A stretch of DNA of 64,000 nt from Acidobacteriota bacterium (GTDB lineage Bacteria > Acidobacteriota > Thermoanaerobaculia > Multivoradales > JBCCEF01). Below, one piece after another: positions 62,808 through 64,000 of the stretch (its first letter is position 1; every line of letters begins with the position of its first letter). Below the pieces are notes generated by a model. The model worked only from the letters and a program-made list of their open reading frames with translations. It had not been told where the DNA came from and did not search any database. A program made the position numbers and the translations under genes. The stretch covers positions 124,001 to 188,000 of the forward strand of contig JBCCEF010000005.1 of the NCBI GenBank assembly GCA_039030395.1, given 5' to 3'.

Positions 62808-63797
62808 CTAGCCACGTTGCGGACCCTCGTCGTCATCTGGATCTTCGTCGTCTCCGAGGTCCAGAAAGAAGTCCGGCCATTCTAAGAGTTCCCGAATCTC
62901 GTCCCAAGAAAGCCCACTCTTTTCGAGATGCTTGCGCAGGGCCTGCAGATGCCGATCCCGCAGGCGGTAGAGATCGCCTCGCTCCGGCGGGCCGATTGAA
63001 CGTTTGATCTGGGAAATCCTCACACCTTGCAACAGAAGCTCGAAGACCGCTTGGACGTACTTGTCTTGTGAATCCAGGTAGCCGCGAACTTGGCCTCGAA
63101 GATCGTTCGTTCGAGCTTCGAGCTTGCGGTGTAGGGTCTCGTCCGGTGGCGAGGTTGGATCCGGAGCGTCACCTTCCGGTACGAACTTTCGTGGAAGCCG
63201 CGCGGGCAGTTGAGCGGCAATCGCGTCCAGGTCGATCGTTCGCGCCCACGGTTCCTGCCGGACGAGAGCCTTGGCCTCGTCGAGAGAAAAGCCCGCCCGA
63301 AGGTACTGCTCGAGCAGGGTCCCCGCCGGACCTGACCGGTGTGCGATGGCCGAAGGCCGATTCAAGCGACCGTGGTTCTTCCGCAGCTCGTCAAAGATGA
63401 TCCTGCGAGCGATCTGAAGGATGAAGCTCTTGAGGCTGCTCTCGCCGCGGTAGCTCGCCAGCCGGCGGTAGTCGTCCTCAATGAGTTTCAGGTGAACTTC
63501 CTGAACCAGGTCATCGCCCTCGGCCTCGAAGAAGCCTGCGCGACGGACCACCCACCGGATGGCCCGGTCGAGCTCCTCGAAGTTCTCCTCGTACAGACGC
63601 TTCCCGCGCAAATCCCCTCCGCCTCCCAAGTTGTCGCAGTCAGGGATCGCGTGCCGACGGAGCGCCGAGATTGGCCGTGAGAAATCCTCGTCCGTCGTCC
63701 GTCCTGCGAGACAAGTGATACCAGCGACCCTGCAAGGACTCATGGTCAATGACTGCCAGGAAACAGTATCGGTCTCTATACTTTCATAGATGCTCAC
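62808..63797 (-). CDS. Sigma-70 family factor, large ECF-like type
   Basis: The 329-residue protein contains sigma region 2 (LDRAIRWVVRRAGFFEAEGDDLVQEVHLKLIEDDYRRLASYRGESSLKSF, about 75-125) and a region-4-like segment (ISQIKRSIGPPERGDLYRLRDRHLQALRKHL) near 270-300. Between lies a Pro-rich linker of about 120 residues, and an acidic tail (DDEDPDDDEGPQ) ends the chain; both are longer than in usual ECF factors. The GTG at 63797 follows GGAGG by 9 bases, supporting this start, though the first ~60 residues look unlike a sigma factor. It forms a pair with the anti-sigma gene. Confidence 0.78.
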   Translation of the reverse strand: MSIYESIETDTVSWQSLTMSPCRVAGITCLAGRTTDEDFSRPISALRRHAIPDCDNLGGGGDLRGKRLYEENFEELDRAIRWVVRRAGFFEAEGDDLVQEVHLKLIEDDYRRLASYRGESSLKSFILQIARRIIFDELRKNHGRLNRPSAIAHRSGPAGTLLEQYLRAGFSLDEAKALVRQEPWARTIDLDAIAAQLPARLPRKFVPEGDAPDPTSPPDETLHRKLEARTNDLRGQVRGYLDSQDKYVQAVFELLLQGVRISQIKRSIGPPERGDLYRLRDRHLQALRKHLEKSGLSWDEIRELLEWPDFFLDLGDDEDPDDDEGPQRG

Positions 63798-64000
63798 GCC
63801 GCTCGACCTCCAGGACCGTGGGTTATCCAGAAGGTCCCAGAAGGCCTAGAGCTCTGCACGATTTGGCCGAGATTTCTCAGCCGACGTCAACAACTGGAAT
63901 CGTTGAGCCTAGGTCCGTCTTCTAATTTGGTCGTTGACCGTGAGGCGACTCTCGGCCGGTTCTGATCGAGCGAGCCGAAGAGGAATCAGTCAAGGGGGTT
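63798..64000. other. Right-end non-coding stretch
   Basis: About 200 bases upstream of the sigma-factor gene up to the window edge; no gene, RNA or repeat stands out. It should hold the promoter of the sigma/anti-sigma operon. Confidence 0.4.

Overview
The window is GC-rich, densely packed bacterial chromosome with short spacers, many GTG/TTG starts and frequent ATGA/TGATG gene overlaps. Several traits suggest an acidobacterium, perhaps of the Thermoanaerobaculia type: a VWFA-related secreted protein, proteins of stacked ASH (choice-of-anchor D) domains, Thr-type sulfatase-fold/TPR proteins, and secreted metalloproteases ending in a DGFESGN...W tail. This is inferred from protein style; no rRNA or other marker is present. 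No phage, plasmid, transposase, CRISPR array, tRNA or rRNA was seen.

Layout. 1-6.1 kb (minus): a truncated secreted protein with Ig-like repeats, an ABC exporter, a secreted PA-domain metalloprotease and its small exported neighbour. 6.4-10.4 kb (plus): ECF sigma factor, anti-sigma factor, DUF4252 protein and a membrane-anchored six-ASH-domain protein. 10.4-16.6 kb (minus): a tightly overlapping five-gene run of EVE protein, S1-domain protein, CYTH/CHAD protein, ParA ATPase and transglutaminase-like protein. 16.7-25.8 kb: a VWFA protein, a short-chain dehydrogenase, two lipoproteins (one an FKBP isomerase), YceH, a DCC-family protein, an SrkA-like kinase, then thyA-folA. 25.8-26.5 kb is a gene-free block of repeats. 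26.5-34.1 kb: a hydrolase, an RdgC-like protein, an LCAT-like lipoprotein, an M6-like metalloprotease, an EamA transporter and lepA. 34.3-47.3 kb: a sulfatase-fold/TPR protein and a large secreted metalloprotease, then a plus-strand cluster of another sulfatase-fold/TPR protein, an RlmL-like methyltransferase, a DUF2147 protein, a phosphodiesterase lipoprotein and mltA. 47.3-55.7 kb: an APC permease, a WD40-like membrane protein, a prolidase, a PQQ-type propeller protein, an amidohydrolase and recQ. 55.7-56.4 kb is a second gene-free block holding two inverted copies of an unusual three-way-junction element. 56.4-64 kb: a third sulfatase-fold protein, a two-component system, a PDZ protein, an RRM protein that probably starts at ATT, and an anti-sigma/sigma pair.

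The protein content points to a cell-surface-oriented heterotroph: many exported peptidases and phosphohydrolase-fold enzymes, two sigma/anti-sigma switches and a two-component system. The most novel signals are non-coding. They are (i) a three-copy intergenic element of successive hairpins whose stems differ by compensatory changes, (ii) the paired three-way-junction elements after recQ with conserved loop lengths and loop motifs, and (iii) nested inverted repeats after folA. The most interesting protein context is a ParA ATPase translationally coupled to a polyphosphate-binding-type CHAD protein.
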